Position numbers and translations under genes: made by a program. This document shows positions 8,703-21,259 of a stretch of DNA of 64,000 nt, piece by piece; the first letter of the stretch is position 1, and each line of letters starts with the position of its first letter. The notes under the pieces were generated by a model, which saw only the letters and a program-made list of their open reading frames with translations, had not been told where the DNA came from and made no database searches. Source of the DNA: Heliocidaris erythrogramma (Eukaryota; Echinodermata; Echinoidea; Camarodonta; Echinometridae); contig CM046856.1 in assembly GCA_025617745.1 (NCBI GenBank), positions 43,081,049 to 43,145,048 on the forward strand, written 5' to 3'.

Positions 8703-11396
8703 ATTCTGATAGCAGGTTAATTTAACCCTAGGTACTACACTTAAACCTCACCTCCGGTCTAAGTGTGGTTTATAAACTCGGTTTAATTTGATACTCTGAT
8801 AGCCAGGTTTAGTAAAATCCAGGTTTAAGTCTGGTTTAAAATTTAACGGTGGGCTAAATGCCCCGCCCATGTTTAATTACCATGGAAAATCTACTGCACA
8901 TGCTCAGAGCTCATTTGCTCATGAATATTCACAGACGCGCACGATCGATATATTTATGTACCGTACAGAGTGTAGGCTATCTGCTCTTTTTAACTGTAGA
9001 TATATGTCATAGTTACATGACGTAATTGCTGCCGCCTGTGCTGTTTTGTTTGTTTTTTGTTTTTATAAACTGCAATAACTTTTATATTTGTTTGTAACTG
9101 TTGTGATTATGTTTGATTCAATAAAAGATGTTTGAAAAAAAGCATATTAACCTATTGCATATTAATACGAGGCAGGGACGGCAATGATAGTATTTCTAGA
9201 AATCAAAAAAACTTGATCTAGGATGGTATTTCTTTCTAATTGATTAAATAGGACTATTTTATTAATTTTTTTCTTGGCTTGGCAGAGGGGGTGACATACA
9301 GTGTACGGTACGCAGTTTATACCCATATATACATGTAGCTATTTTCCCTTTGCAGGATATGCCACTTTTTATTTAAGTCACACATCACCGGGGACGGATA
9401 ATTCTATGCCCCCAACCATACATGTATACCTCGCTCGAAAAGTCAACACATTTTTACTACGCGCTTGCTTAACGCGTGCATATGCGCAGCGCATTTTCAG
9501 TGCTTATATTTGTATAATAGCGTGACGTTAGTCATCATCCTATCACTTGATGTCATGTCAATCATAGACTACAGTAGACAAGACAATCTACAACTTTCAT
9601 TTCTTTATTGGCAAGATATATCCAACGTGAGATCTGGAGAATTAAGAGATCTAACTTAAATTTGTTACAGAAAGGATAATGCCTCAAAAACATGGTTGAG
9701 TCTAAAAACTGTTATGACTTAATGTTAAATTCAAGCTAGGTCTAACTGTTAGTCAGGTTGGTCAAATCTGTCCGCTACTTTTATGCTGAATTAGCACCGA
9801 AATTTTTATAATGCACAGGTCATTTTCAAACTAACTAAAAAATGTTATCCCAATGGCAGTTTGAAAATCAAGTTTAATCCTTTCATTATTAAAGAAAAAC
9901 TGAAAAGGAATAGAAATCTTGATCTATGACTACCGTATGTTTGATGTGACATCTCGGCAAGTTCTTGTCTTAGATAGAAGTTCTTGTCAGACAGAAGAAA
10001 AAAAGCCAGGTTGTAACCATGTTCTTAATTTGTTCTTATTATATTTTAATGAGTAGTTTTTAACCATTATGTGTAAAGGATTTTAATATTCATGATTACT
10101 ATTAGCTACATGAACTACGATACTCTTTACTTTGGCAGTCTCTCTCTCTTTCTTCCTTTGTACATGTTTTTTTTCTTTTCATTCTTCCTTCCTTTCCTCT
10201 TCTCTATTTTCTTCTTCCTTTTCTTCTCCTCCCCTTCTTTCTCCTTTTCTTCTTCTTCTTATTAATATTTTATATGTTATAATTTGTCAACCCGTTAATG
10301 TTGCTGTTCCATGCATTTTATTGAATTGTTATGTTATTTTATCTGTATCATGTGCCAATCCAACTGTTAAGTTGCAATAAAGAATAAATAATCTATGGCT
10401 GATTTGCACGTTTTACACCTTGTTGCTATGGAAACCATGCATATTTAAAAAACAATTTCATTGTTGATAAGTGAGACACTTGTCACTTCTTGATATCTTT
10501 CCACCAAAGTTGCAGGAATCAATGTAAATCAGCATTATGACATGCCAATGATTCAAGACATTATACGTCAGTCAACTTAAGTTCGGCTGTGGAAATGCTT
10601 CCGAAAATACCCCTTCGCTTTTGCTTCGACAGAATTTCGGGTCTGCTCAAAGGGATCGCAAGGTTTCGGAATTGATTTGGGCAGAGCTAAGTATTTCATT
10701 CATGAATATTTCAGCGAAGATCTCTATCTCATCTAGGTGCTTTGTAACATACATTTCTGAACAGCTGAGATCAGAGCTTTCCAAAGAGGTAAGATACGTA
10801 GGAATTGGGTAATAAACAAGCATCTTTCTTGCAATTTGAAAATGGTGTTTTCTGGGGGGCTCAAATGCCATACACACGTGGGTGTCTCCAAAATTGGGCA
10901 AGGAACTGAAAATCCTAATGACATTTAGATTACGTCTGTTAACAGTAGGTGTTGCCTGTTCGCCATTCAGGAACAATCTTTTGGCATTATCGTGGTTGAG
11001 GAAACCACCATGCACTCCGCACAGAAGCGCTTCATTGCGTTACACGCATTGGTTTCCTCATTCCCCGTCTATAGACTCCGCACTTTATTTTTGCGTGCTA
11101 ACAAGCGAGTGGTTTCCTAAACCACAATATAGCCAACCTTTTCGTGCCAGGTCTGCGAGAATTTCATTTTGATACAATGCCTAGAAAACCGAGTACCGTA
11201 TTAACTGTACTTACACATGTAAGCCACCCCTGCATGATACTAAATTTTGAGGGAGTTATTACCACACTTACACTAGGGTTAACACTAAACCTCGTTATCG
11301 GAATACCAAATTTTAACCCAGGGTTAAAAATGGTGACTTAACCCAGGGTTAAAACACACAATAGACCAGGGTTAAGTTAAACCCAGCTATCAGAAT
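8703..11396. mobile_element. 2.7-kb inverted-end repeat element, non-coding or degraded
   Basis: The left end carries ATTCTGATAGCAGGTTAA and the right, reversed, ATTCTGATAGCTGGGTTTAA. Both subterminal regions then have several AGGTTTAA/CCCTGGGTTAA-like repeats over 150-200 bases. The interior holds a pyrimidine tract (10131-10262) and a 122-codon minus-strand frame at 10647-11015 that I cannot place in any transposase family. An X-box-like GTTGCTATGGAAAC lies at 10422-10435. No convincing target duplication was found, so boundaries are approximate. It could be one element or two related ends flanking unrelated DNA. Confidence 0.5.
10131..10262. repeat. Polypyrimidine tract
   Basis: A C/T-only-like stretch of TCTTCCTT words on the plus strand. 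The Ser/Phe/Leu-rich open frame crossing it is low complexity, not a gene. Confidence 0.8.
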
Positions 11397-14020
11397 CTAT
11401 GCACCACATACAATACAAGTCACATGCATGTACATGTATGTACATCTACACAAACTGCATGTGACCCAGCTGTGCATTGAAACTTCCATGTAGCCCTACA
11501 CGTCACAAATGCAGAGTCATGCTTTCATTCTAATATGTTGTTCTGCTCTCTTTTTTCTTTATGACAAAGGCACACATAGTGTGAAACCAGGAGTAAATGC
11601 ACCAACAAACAATAAATGTCACAAACATTCTTTGTATGTGTATAATTATGCAGTGGTATAATAATGCAAAGAAATTTCTTACCAGGCCTAACACATGTGC
11701 CCAAAAGATCCCATACAAAGACGAACACACACGCCCACCTTGGTCCTACATGCATGCACGTACACACAAATGCATTATACCAATAGGCCTACCAGCATAC
11801 ATGTACAAGTCATGTCTATCTGAATACACCACAATCTAGTGATAATGTCACACCGTGCAGTCTATTTATAGACTTCGACAAAGAGTTTAGTGCACTGTTC
11901 TCTCATAGCCTACCATCCAGACAGCGTCATTTTAATACATTGTAAGTACATTATTAAATGAAGACCTGCAGGCTACAAGGCCTACACAACCATGATTTTA
12001 AAGAATTTTCAAGGAAATATCTGATTTCTCCACCAATATTTGCTCTTGTATACAATCAAGTCTGTATTTGAAAGACTACACATCTGTGCAGTATACTGTA
12101 AACGCTGTCATTTTCGCGTGACTAAATTTTTGCGCTGAGCGACCCAAAACATATACGCGTGTTCTTAAATTCACGATGCACAATTGCTTGCTCGTATGTA
12201 CACCCACTCCATTCATTAATTTACAACACAGGCAGTCCATTCAAATGCATACATGTACAGCATGCGCAACTACACACACACACGCTGAAAATGAATTGGA
12301 CACACACACATATTAATGTGCTGAAGCGCGCAATTCAACCCGCAATGGAGAATCATGCTAAAATTTTCACGATATCTTAGAATTCGCACTTGCCGGAAGT
12401 AGCGCGAAATCCAAAAATTAATGTCTACAATAGCAGGAACATAACTTGAGCATCAAGAAAATGTGCACTTTGAACAGGCATTTTATAATTTTTTAATTTC
12501 TGTGTGCACTGCATGTGCTTTTGAGCGAGTTTGGGTTGATTTCTTATCATTTTGATGATTCCAAAACCCCAGTGTTATACACCAATCCTTATTTAGACAT
12601 GATCAACATTTCCCAATTGCTTCCAAACAGTTTCTTTGACAATGTAATTGCATGACCAGAACTCAGCTTTATCTTTAAATCACCATTTAAAAGTGTAGAG
12701 GAGTGACCACTGTTTCAAAATTCATGTTTTGAAGTGACTGCAGAACCTCAGGAATTATGAACCTTCTGAAAATATGAGTGCATCCATTTAGATAAGCTCA
12801 AACGTGCACCAAGGTGAATTTACATGTTAAAGTACTCATTGCGATAAAAATAGTTTTGTTTTGACGTTCATAATGTTGTCAATGGTATACACTGGTGTAA
12901 ACTCATTGCCGTGAAATTAAGAGGCAAGGGATTTTTGTCTTTTCCGGGCCTAGCCTTCATGGGAAGGGAAAAATATTAACATTTTTTTTCAGGCACACAA
13001 GACACCTCCCCCCCCCCCCCCCCATCGTTATTTCCCTCTTCGCCCCAACAGAAGCTAATGGACCTATCAAAGGTCAATCCCCAAAACATTGAAATATAGG
13101 CAAGGAAATTGTTATAAACAGTCAAGATCTAATACTACTAGTATCAATAGAAATAAGAAAAAATATACAAACATTAACCTTACATAAAAAGTACAAGGTA
13201 TTTGTTACTGCTGATAGGCCTATATGTTTACAATGATGAAAAGCCCCAACAGAACACTGTTTTAAACATTAGAAACCTAATTTAAAACTTTGCAACATAG
13301 CTGTCAAATGTATCCAAGGAGGTATCTCCTTGATGTCCAAGTAGTCATTTTTTGTGGCCAAAATAACCATGTAGGGACAAGGCCACATTTTCTTGCCTTT
13401 ATAAAAAATGATGGTCATTTGGTCAAGATACCCTTGACGGTCGAATGACACTGATGAAATAATGTCCAATAAAACTTATTATTGGTCAGATGTTTATCAT
13501 TTTGGGGCCCTCAAAAATACCATCGTCACTATCGAATGCAAAAGTTATGATAAAGCCGCCTTGTCTGCATGCGAAGCTCTGCCTACCCTAGCTCTGGCCT
13601 GCACGGTGCCCGCTATGCCCAGATGAAACACCACTGAAAACTGAATATGACGTAATCACTCATGAATGATGCATATTCTTCGTCCAATCAGCGCAGATCG
13701 AATAGCCTGTGGGCGGGTACTGTTCATTGTCCCCAAAAATTTTCGGGGAGAATGGCAAATGGGACTGGACTGTCTGCGAGGGTTTAGGTAGAGATCAGTG
13801 GGGTGGAGTTGTAAAGGACTGTTATATGTAGTTGTAGTGTTGAGGGTGTATTATTAGCCTTCAATGAAGGCAGCTGTGCTGCTCTGTCGATCTCCTGGTC
13901 GATCCTCGAAACGCACAAAATAGTCCTCTGATTGCGCGAGAATTTGACACACGCATGCAGCTTGCTGCACGCCGTCTTTGAACACCCGTCAACGTCATCA
14001 ATATTCAAGAAGACCAAGAG
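11397..14020. other. Non-coding intronic DNA with dispersed-repeat fragments
   Basis: No exon recognised. About 12500-12690 is homologous to 61575-61745 (CATTTTGATGATTCCAAAAC in both, then ATACACCA/TTTACACCAA and CATGATCAAC/CATGACCAAC). About 12095-12190 is a fragment of the CGCG-rich MITE family seen at 14023. A C run lies at 13011-13023. Around 13740-13860 phrases such as AAAGGACTGTTAT and GTGTTGAGG recur near 18985-19022. Confidence 0.45.
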
Positions 14021-14022
14021 TA

Positions 14023-14282
14023 CTGTATAAGCTGTTATTTTCGCGAGGGTTTTATTTTCGCGAATTTCGCGAATGAAACATCCCCCGCGAATTTAACATC
14101 CCCCGCGAATTTAACAACACGCGAAAGTGTTTACAAACAGCATGATCGTAAACTGGTTGATGTCAGGGAATTTCCCTAGATCTGTTGTGTGGTGGTGAAC
14201 GCGAATTTAAACAACACGCGAATATGTGGCAGAGGTCGCCATTCGCGAAAATATCTGTACGCGAAAATATCAGCTTATACAG
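14023..14282. mobile_element. CGCG-rich MITE with TA duplication, mariner-like
   Basis: It starts CTGTATAAGCTGTTATTTTC and ends, reversed, CTGTATAAGCTGATATTTTC, flanked by TA at 14021-14022 and 14283-14284. The interior repeats CGCGAATTT and CGCGAAAAT words many times, on both strands, unusual in this AT-rich context. Relatives: about 12095-12190 and 61955-62030 (GCTGTTATTTTTTTCGTGAA). TA duplication fits Tc1/mariner mobilisation; no transposase is encoded. Confidence 0.75.
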
Positions 14283-16861
14283 TATATGAATCATTCAACA
14301 ACCTTCCCAAATAGGGCAGTACGACTTGTCACGTTTCTAACCTACAGACTGAAACATAAACACTGAACTCTATTGTTCAGTTCGTTTAACCAATCAACTA
14401 AAAGGAACTGTAACAGAAAAGATTGAGCTCTTCCATTATTTAGTGGGGACCGAAAAGGGTAGATAGTGGGATAAAGCTAAATTATTCATACTTTTCTTTT
14501 CTCTTGATAAAAAAAGCACTCACAAATAGATGTTTGCTCATTTTTCAAAAAGAAAATGGTCAACAATCATACTTTTCTTGTCCTATTTGTCCAAATTTTT
14601 ACTTTCCCCATGTTAGGAATAAGCTGAGCGGCCTCTTCACGCCATGTCACAGAAGCTTTTGATTGGTTCATTTTCTCTACCAGGAACTGAATTATTCATG
14701 AAAATTTTTCGTAGAAAATGGACGAAAGATTTCGAAGTTAAAAATAAGAAAACAAGTAACGTTGACGGGTGTGTAGAGGCTATGTGCTGAGCAAGACTTC
14801 CCGCGCAATAAGCAGAGGATGATTCCTCGAGGAACGACCAGGGGATCGACAGAAGCACAATTGCCTTGATTAGAGGCTATCGGATCACGCGATACAGAGA
14901 CAGTCCAGGCAGTGTACTAGTGACCGCTATATGCATGGTCTACAACACAGTAATTTTCTGCGGGGGATATTTTAGTGGCCGCTGAGACAGGTTTGACTGT
15001 ATAACGTTTTTATTCTGCCCTGGAAAAAAACCCAGACTTTTATGAACATGAGGCAACGACAGTGGGTTTCAAACAATTTGATCAGTGATACATTACATGT
15101 TCCTGATTCGCTTCATAGGTTTTATGAACAAACACATTTTTACGAAAATAAATGTTCACCATAGTCTCTCAAAGCATTAACACGTACAGAGTAGAGCCTC
15201 TTTGGAATTTATGTGTTCAAACAAGGAGGTGCTAGGCAAGTATAGTACAATGTATGCCATATATACATGTATCAATACAACAGTACATGATACATTACAA
15301 GCGCTGTACAAAGGTTCACAAACATACATGTACACTGGCTAAAGCTAAGCCAGGGGACAATGAGTCTATATCATATATGATTATGAGAGAGAAAGCAGTA
15401 CCCAATGTAACATAAATAACATTGCAGTAGCTACATTGTACATCAATCAAATATAGGATAGTAGCATAATCATGTACTCACATTCAAGGATAAGATACCA
15501 TAGTGCACAAGACCCACTTCAACTCACAAAAGGGGATTGTAATATTGAATGATGCATGCACATTATAACACTGCAGGCCTACATTGTACATGCACACTGC
15601 AGCACAGTTACTAAGGGCCTTCTTGACCCATTGTAACACCAGGGCCATGAGTAGTCTACTATATTCAGACTAATAATCACATAACTTTACATTATAAGAA
15701 GGCATCTCTTCATGCAAGACATCAAACAAGACTGAACTTTCAGCACCCAAATAAAGAAAAGGCTTACAGCATCTGTAGAGAGCTCATAAGTAATAAAGCA
15801 GGCCAAACACCTATTTTACAAAAGGTTTACAAAAGGCCTGAGCACTATGATGTTATAATCTGCATAACAATTCATTGATCCCTGTATTCTTGTGATAGCC
15901 ATGGATAACCCTTAGGGTCAAGATTTGTTTGATTATTTGTGCCCTCATTTTTAATTCATCACTGTTGTTCCTGGGAAGATAAAAATCTCTCATTTAGCAG
16001 ATCAAAACAATCTGTTTGAAATTACATTTAAGTTGAGTTCAATTATCAAAAAACAATTATGAATTTTGTAGACCTAAACAGACAAATACAAATTAAAGTG
16101 GTTAAACAATGATTCAACATGGGCTAATCATTGGTTAGTATCTACCAATTTTAAATAAGCTCATCAAAAAAATGTAGATTAATGCAGCTTATCTCACAAG
16201 ACTATTCTACATAAAGATGTCTGCAAAGAAGACTGTGCAAAGACCCCCCCCCCCCCTTAACATGACCTCTGGTAATACAGTACAAAATAACAACATGAGC
16301 CCTCCTACTCCTAGTCCCAAGTAATCTGACAATTTGCAACACAGCGCTCAATATGTTTTGCTTTATGTTTTAGACCTATAACATGCAGGTAATTTGGAAA
16401 TACAATTTTCATAATTCAAATTTTCATATACATGTACATGTACATGTATTTACATCCTCGGTCACTTTTCAAAATTTCCCCCGCAGCTACTGAATGGGTT
16501 TACAACTGGGTTATGTCCTGGGCTTTCAGGCTGACACAAGCCGGAACTACTTTTGTTAGGCCACTTGCTTGCAAGCCTGAGTGAGCACAAGGCAACACCA
16601 CCATGTGCTTCCTGGGTTTAGTCTTTCAGGACAGGTCTACTGTGAGGAAAATCCTTGTTTACAGTTGATGCTCAGTCAACAGAAAATGAATAGGGAGCCT
16701 GGTGCACAAGTATAACAAAGAAGTGAAGTCAGCTGTGCATAAATTAGTCATTCTAGGTTCACTTCACTGACTTTGAAGTGTAACTCCATTTATGACTTCA
16801 CAAAGTAGCTTGTGTGTAACAAGCACACGTAAACATTCCAGAACACTCTGCATTCAATCAT
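14283..16861. other. Non-coding intronic DNA
   Basis: No exon recognised. About 14940-15000 ends in GACAGGTTTGACTGTATAAC, a terminus of the TACAGTCAAACC MITE family, preceded by CGGGGGATATTTTAGTGGCC (compare about 17935-18010). A C run lies at 16245-16257 and a CATGTA-rich run at 16430-16450. Confidence 0.4.
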
Positions 16862-17097
16862 AATAGACCTGTTTACTAAGTGATTCAAATTTATGGATGT
16901 TTCTTTCCTGGGGACCTAGTAACGAGGTATTCCATTAACCTGTTATTAATGAATGAACTACAATACTTGGAATCCAGTTTGCATACGTTACTTGTTGCTA
17001 TATCTGACAAGCCTCTGGCAAGCTTTCAGGTTGTCAAGAACAACCTTTGTTTCAAAAGTATGCATAAAATTTGAATAACTTAGTAAACAGGTCTATT
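16862..17097. mobile_element. MITE of the AATAGACCTG family, copy 1
   Basis: The ends are inverted over about 30 bases: AATAGACCTGTTTACTAAGT on the left and the same sequence reversed on the right, then ATTCAAATTTAT / AATTTGAAT. The 236-base interior matches the reverse-oriented copy at 19604-19837 (AGCCTCTGGCAAGCTTTCAG and GGTTGTCAAGAACAACCTTT). Non-coding. Confidence 0.8.
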
Positions 17098-19339
17098 GTC
17101 CATTATTGTTATCGTTCTCCAAGTGACTGAATTTCAGCACATAATGCACAAAATTTAGATTTTGTAGTTTTCACAGAGATTCCCACATGGTGTTACCGAA
17201 AGCCTTCAATTATGAAAATTTAGATTTTGTTTCTAAAGCCCCTTTCACACAGGCCTGCGTAGAGTTGCGTAGTGCGGCATACCGACTACGCAGAGTTTAT
17301 GCCTCCCTACGCTGTGCCTACATGGCCTACGTTGAAATACGCTGTGGGACGCAAAGGAGTATGCAAGATGGATGCAAACTAAACATGTTTATTTTTTTAT
17401 GTACTTTCAGCGTAGAGCACTGGTGTGTAATTGGATTATTCTCTTTCTGCTAAGACAGCTTTTGAAGTAATTTGTTCCATGGTTTGGCACGAGTTATGAA
17501 CGTAAGATATTTGGAATGGTGAACTTTGGTGACTTGTTGCCGATTGTTGATGAAATCTGGAGGTCCAGCACTTCAGGTGTCTGTACTGCAATGTTTGAAC
17601 ATCAACTTCATAACACCTTCCCTGTCTCTCAGTGAGTTTGAAATTTTACCTCATATGTAACACTAGTGTACCCTAGATCAGAGCCATGCACTTAATCTTA
17701 AGCCAAGAAAATATATTTTTTGAACTATTTAGTTTCCTTTTAGACAAGATTGTTACAAACAAGCCCGTTTGATTGACGTGTGCTCGGACCGTACCGTGTT
17801 GATTTATCGATGTGATCATATGCGGGGATATCACTACGGCGATCAACTGCGTGTTCGAAACAAAAGACGCATTGTTTGCTGGTCGCCTAAACTCGGATTA
17901 TCCATTTAATGTGAGAGAAACATGCAAATTTTCTGCGGGGGAAATTAGAGTGGTCGTTATGAACTGGTGGTCGTTATGAACAGGTGGTCGCTAAAGCAGG
18001 TTTGACTGTAGCTGAAGTTTAAGAAATTTACAATTTAAATTTGGTGATTTGATAAAGTTATATGGTCCCTCACAAATATGTTGCAGTTTCTTATACCCTT
18101 TAAAACAATTGTAGTTTGCACAATGAAAATCATTTTATGTACATGTACGCCAATCTTGTTAAAATATTCAGAGATCAAGGGCAGATGCAAAGTGGATTGC
18201 ATAAAAAATGCATATCAAAAGACAAAATGGAGCAGTATCTTCACAAACAAATTGGTTGCCTTGCTGTTTCCTTTCAAGATGGCCAATATTGTAAAGAACA
18301 AATAAGTAAACTGTATGCAGTGTAAATATGGGTAAATGAATAGGCTACATTAAAAATATCTAGGAAACTTTTGCATAATTTTAACCAACCAATGAGCAGG
18401 CAGCTACAACTCATTGTGTATATAATTTTGTGCATTGTTGTACAGGGCACCACCACCAGTGAAAATCTACATGAACATGTGATGCACCATGCCGTACCCC
18501 GGGGTACCACGTTGAGTAGCGCCGTCTTGTGTCCACCCAAAGTACTACCATACTGCAGAGCAATCATGGTGCCGCAGCTGCAGTGCTGGTGTACGTTGTG
18601 TACGTTGCGTACAGTGCATACAGCACTTGTATGCACGCTACCCCGGTAAGGTCCGGATATTACTGGTTACCGCGCTATTACAGTACGTTTTACAGCTGGA
18701 TTTCACTTGCGTACACTAGCTGCTACCTTCAAAGCTCGCCAGCTGCTACGTACACATTACGTTGCTAAGCCGAGTACACTTTGATTTACTTACAGTTACA
18801 GTCTGTGAAAACAAATTATGCAGGCGATACTGTATGGGTTTATTGTTAGTCTAGATTCTATCCAGGATTTTTTAAATATTTGGGTTATTCCCCAACGCTA
18901 CTCTTTCTCCACACAGCGCGCGACTCTCCACTAATCGCACGATCCCCAAAATTTCACCCGTCGACGAGGGTGGAGATCGATGGTGTCTAAAGGACTGTTA
19001 TTGTGTTAGTGTTGAGGTTGTATCTCGATCGCACGATATACAAAGACAGTCCTGGCATGCAGTGGACTATAGTTTATTGCATGTAGTCTACATGCGTGGT
19101 AAGGTCTTTCTATGTCTTCAATATAGCATTCATGGGATCACTTTACAAGAACATGGAGCACAAGAAGTGCAATTTACCGTTAATAAAGCATACCAAAAAT
19201 AATTTCACCCTTTTTGGTAATCCAGGGTACAGCCCTGAATAAAATTAAATAATTCAACAAAATGTCGGATTTTCATTTGGTACCCCAGGGTACCATTCAT
19301 GTAATCATGTATGTAAAACATATTTTCAATTGAGAATGC
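17098..19339. other. Non-coding intronic DNA with MITE fragments and a GC-richer patch
   Basis: No exon recognised. About 17240-17370 has a CCCCTTTCACACAGGCCTG start and TACGC-rich sequence, a MITE-like end without a clear partner. About 17930-18010 repeats GTGGTCGTTATGAAC twice and ends GGTTTGACTGTA. About 18490-18770 is GC-richer, with GTACGTTGTGTACGTTGCGT-like repeats and overlapping short open frames on both strands, none recognisable. Confidence 0.4.
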
Positions 19340-19487
19340 AATAGACCTGTTCACAAAGTTATTCAAATTTATGGTTTTATTTATTTTTAGTTTTATTTAG
19401 TTTTAGTTATTTATTGTTTTAAGAGTATGCATAAAATTTAAATATATTTGTGAACAGGATTTAAATATATTTGTGAACAGGTCTATT
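19340..19487. mobile_element. MITE of the AATAGACCTG family, internally deleted copy
   Basis: Ends AATAGACCTGTTCACAAAGT and, reversed, AATAGACCTGTTCACAAATA. The normal interior is replaced by a short TTTTAGTTTTATTTAG segment, and the right end carries a local duplication of TTTAAATATATTTGTGAACAG. Confidence 0.75.
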
Positions 19488-19601
19488 AACTGTAAGTTAA
19501 ATGACTCCCTGCATAGAATTTGATGCACTCCTTGTTCTGCTTGATAATGTATTCAAATCTGAAGATGATTCATCATGAAAGAACTCTTGGTAGCATGTCA
19601 T

Positions 19602-19839
19602 TTAATAGACTGCTTCGGTAATGTATGAACATTTTATACAGATCTTACAAAGGTTGTTCTTGACAACCTGAAAGCTTGCCAGAGGCTTGCCGGACATAGC
19701 AACAAATAATGTAGGCAAACTGGATTCCAAGCGTTGAGGCTCATTTATAAAAAGCAGGTTAATGGAATAGCTCATCACTAGGTGCTCAGAGAATATATAT
19801 GTGCATAAATTTGTATACATTACAGAGGCGGTCTATTAA
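19602..19839. mobile_element. MITE of the AATAGACCTG family with TTAA flanks
   Basis: Runs from TAGAC to GTCTA with TTAA at 19602-19605 and 19836-19839. The interior is the reverse complement of the copy at 16862-17097, including GGTTGTTCTTGACAACCTGA. The outermost arms are more diverged (GACTGCTTCGG / GAGGCGGTC). TTAA flanks would fit piggyBac-type transposition, but the other copies have altered bases there, so the superfamily is open. Confidence 0.7.
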
Positions 19840-21259
19840 GCTGCAATGCATGATAACATCCATGTAGGAGGAATTCACTTACTTTTACAATGGATGTTGC
19901 TATATGAGGCAAGCTCATGACAGGCAAATCAAGAGCACATTATGTTGAAATATAAGCATGAAATTTTAATACATCAATAAGATATGGTCTAGTGATGCTG
20001 CACATAAAAAGTGAAACAAAGTGTGGTCTACATGTACATGTAGGTATGTAAGACTTGCATCTTTATCCTTTTATGTGATTACGAAGTTAGATTTGGCAAT
20101 CCGGTACCCATCATCCATGCCATGATTCTATAATATACCCACAGGCCACATGTTCATACTCTTGAGATCATCCTTCCAGTACTTTCTATTGGCCTACATT
20201 TAATAAATGTTCACTCTAGCTTCAGGACTGTACGACTCTCCAGAGATAGCTTAGTATCATGTATTTGATTCCTAAAAATAACCAAGAAACTGAACTTACA
20301 TAGAGAGTTTCCAAACACTTTTTTAAATCTTTCTGTTAGTTTCCAAATACATAAACAGCTACTTACCATGAAGTTTGGTTACATGTACCTTCTGACCAGT
20401 TAATTCCTTTACTTCTACACATTTGCCATAGGATTTTCTCTTGGTCTATCTCTACTCAGGGAGAATACAACACTGTTGTTGTGCAGCAAGCATACTAACT
20501 AATGCAGGAATCTTCTTGTCATGCATTCATCACATACTGCCCAGGGTGTAACCTGGGTTGATAATGCTAATGATATACCACAAGTCAGTCTCAATCTCAG
20601 ACACTCTCTAACCTTGAACAAGAACAGGTTGTGAGTGAGACACAACAACCACAAAAGCAAGTGACTGAATATCTTCAATTTTACAATCTAATTCAACTAT
20701 TGAACAGATTTTGTATCTAGTAGATTAGAAATCTCAAATTCTTAGGTCTATAACAACATATAAACATAGCAAAGGGCACCGTAACAAGAACAAAAGATTA
20801 ATGTCTCAGTCATTGTAAATGTGCATTGTGGAGTGCAGGCTTCAAATAAAGACTACTTCTTGGGTTTGATACACAGCCTGCAGGAAACATTGAATAATTT
20901 GTTATGCACCAGTGCATGCAGGAGGTGGTTATGTAACAATGTACTGGCATTGTATCTGCCCATAACTCAACAGGAACTTTACTATCCTCAAAGAGGTTAA
21001 ATTGAATTGCTAAACATATACTTCTTGAACTAAAATATGTCAAGAACAATAAGCTGGAAAAAGGAGGCCAATTACTTATAAAATTTTATTCAAGCCAAAT
21101 TTCTAACAGAATACTGGTAGGCTACTGCACAGGCATGTACTTGGCTGACAAATATCACTGAAAGGACAATCATGCTGCTGCAATTTTCCCTCTACAAGTG
21201 AAGTAATAGGAAATGAGAAATAAAATACAATTCATCTTTCATTTCAGACTGCAATTGTA
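19840..21259. other. Non-coding intronic DNA, nothing recognised
   Basis: AT-rich sequence with scattered stops. The open frame on the minus strand at 20810-21049 is not recognisable and lacks clear splice sites. Confidence 0.4.
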
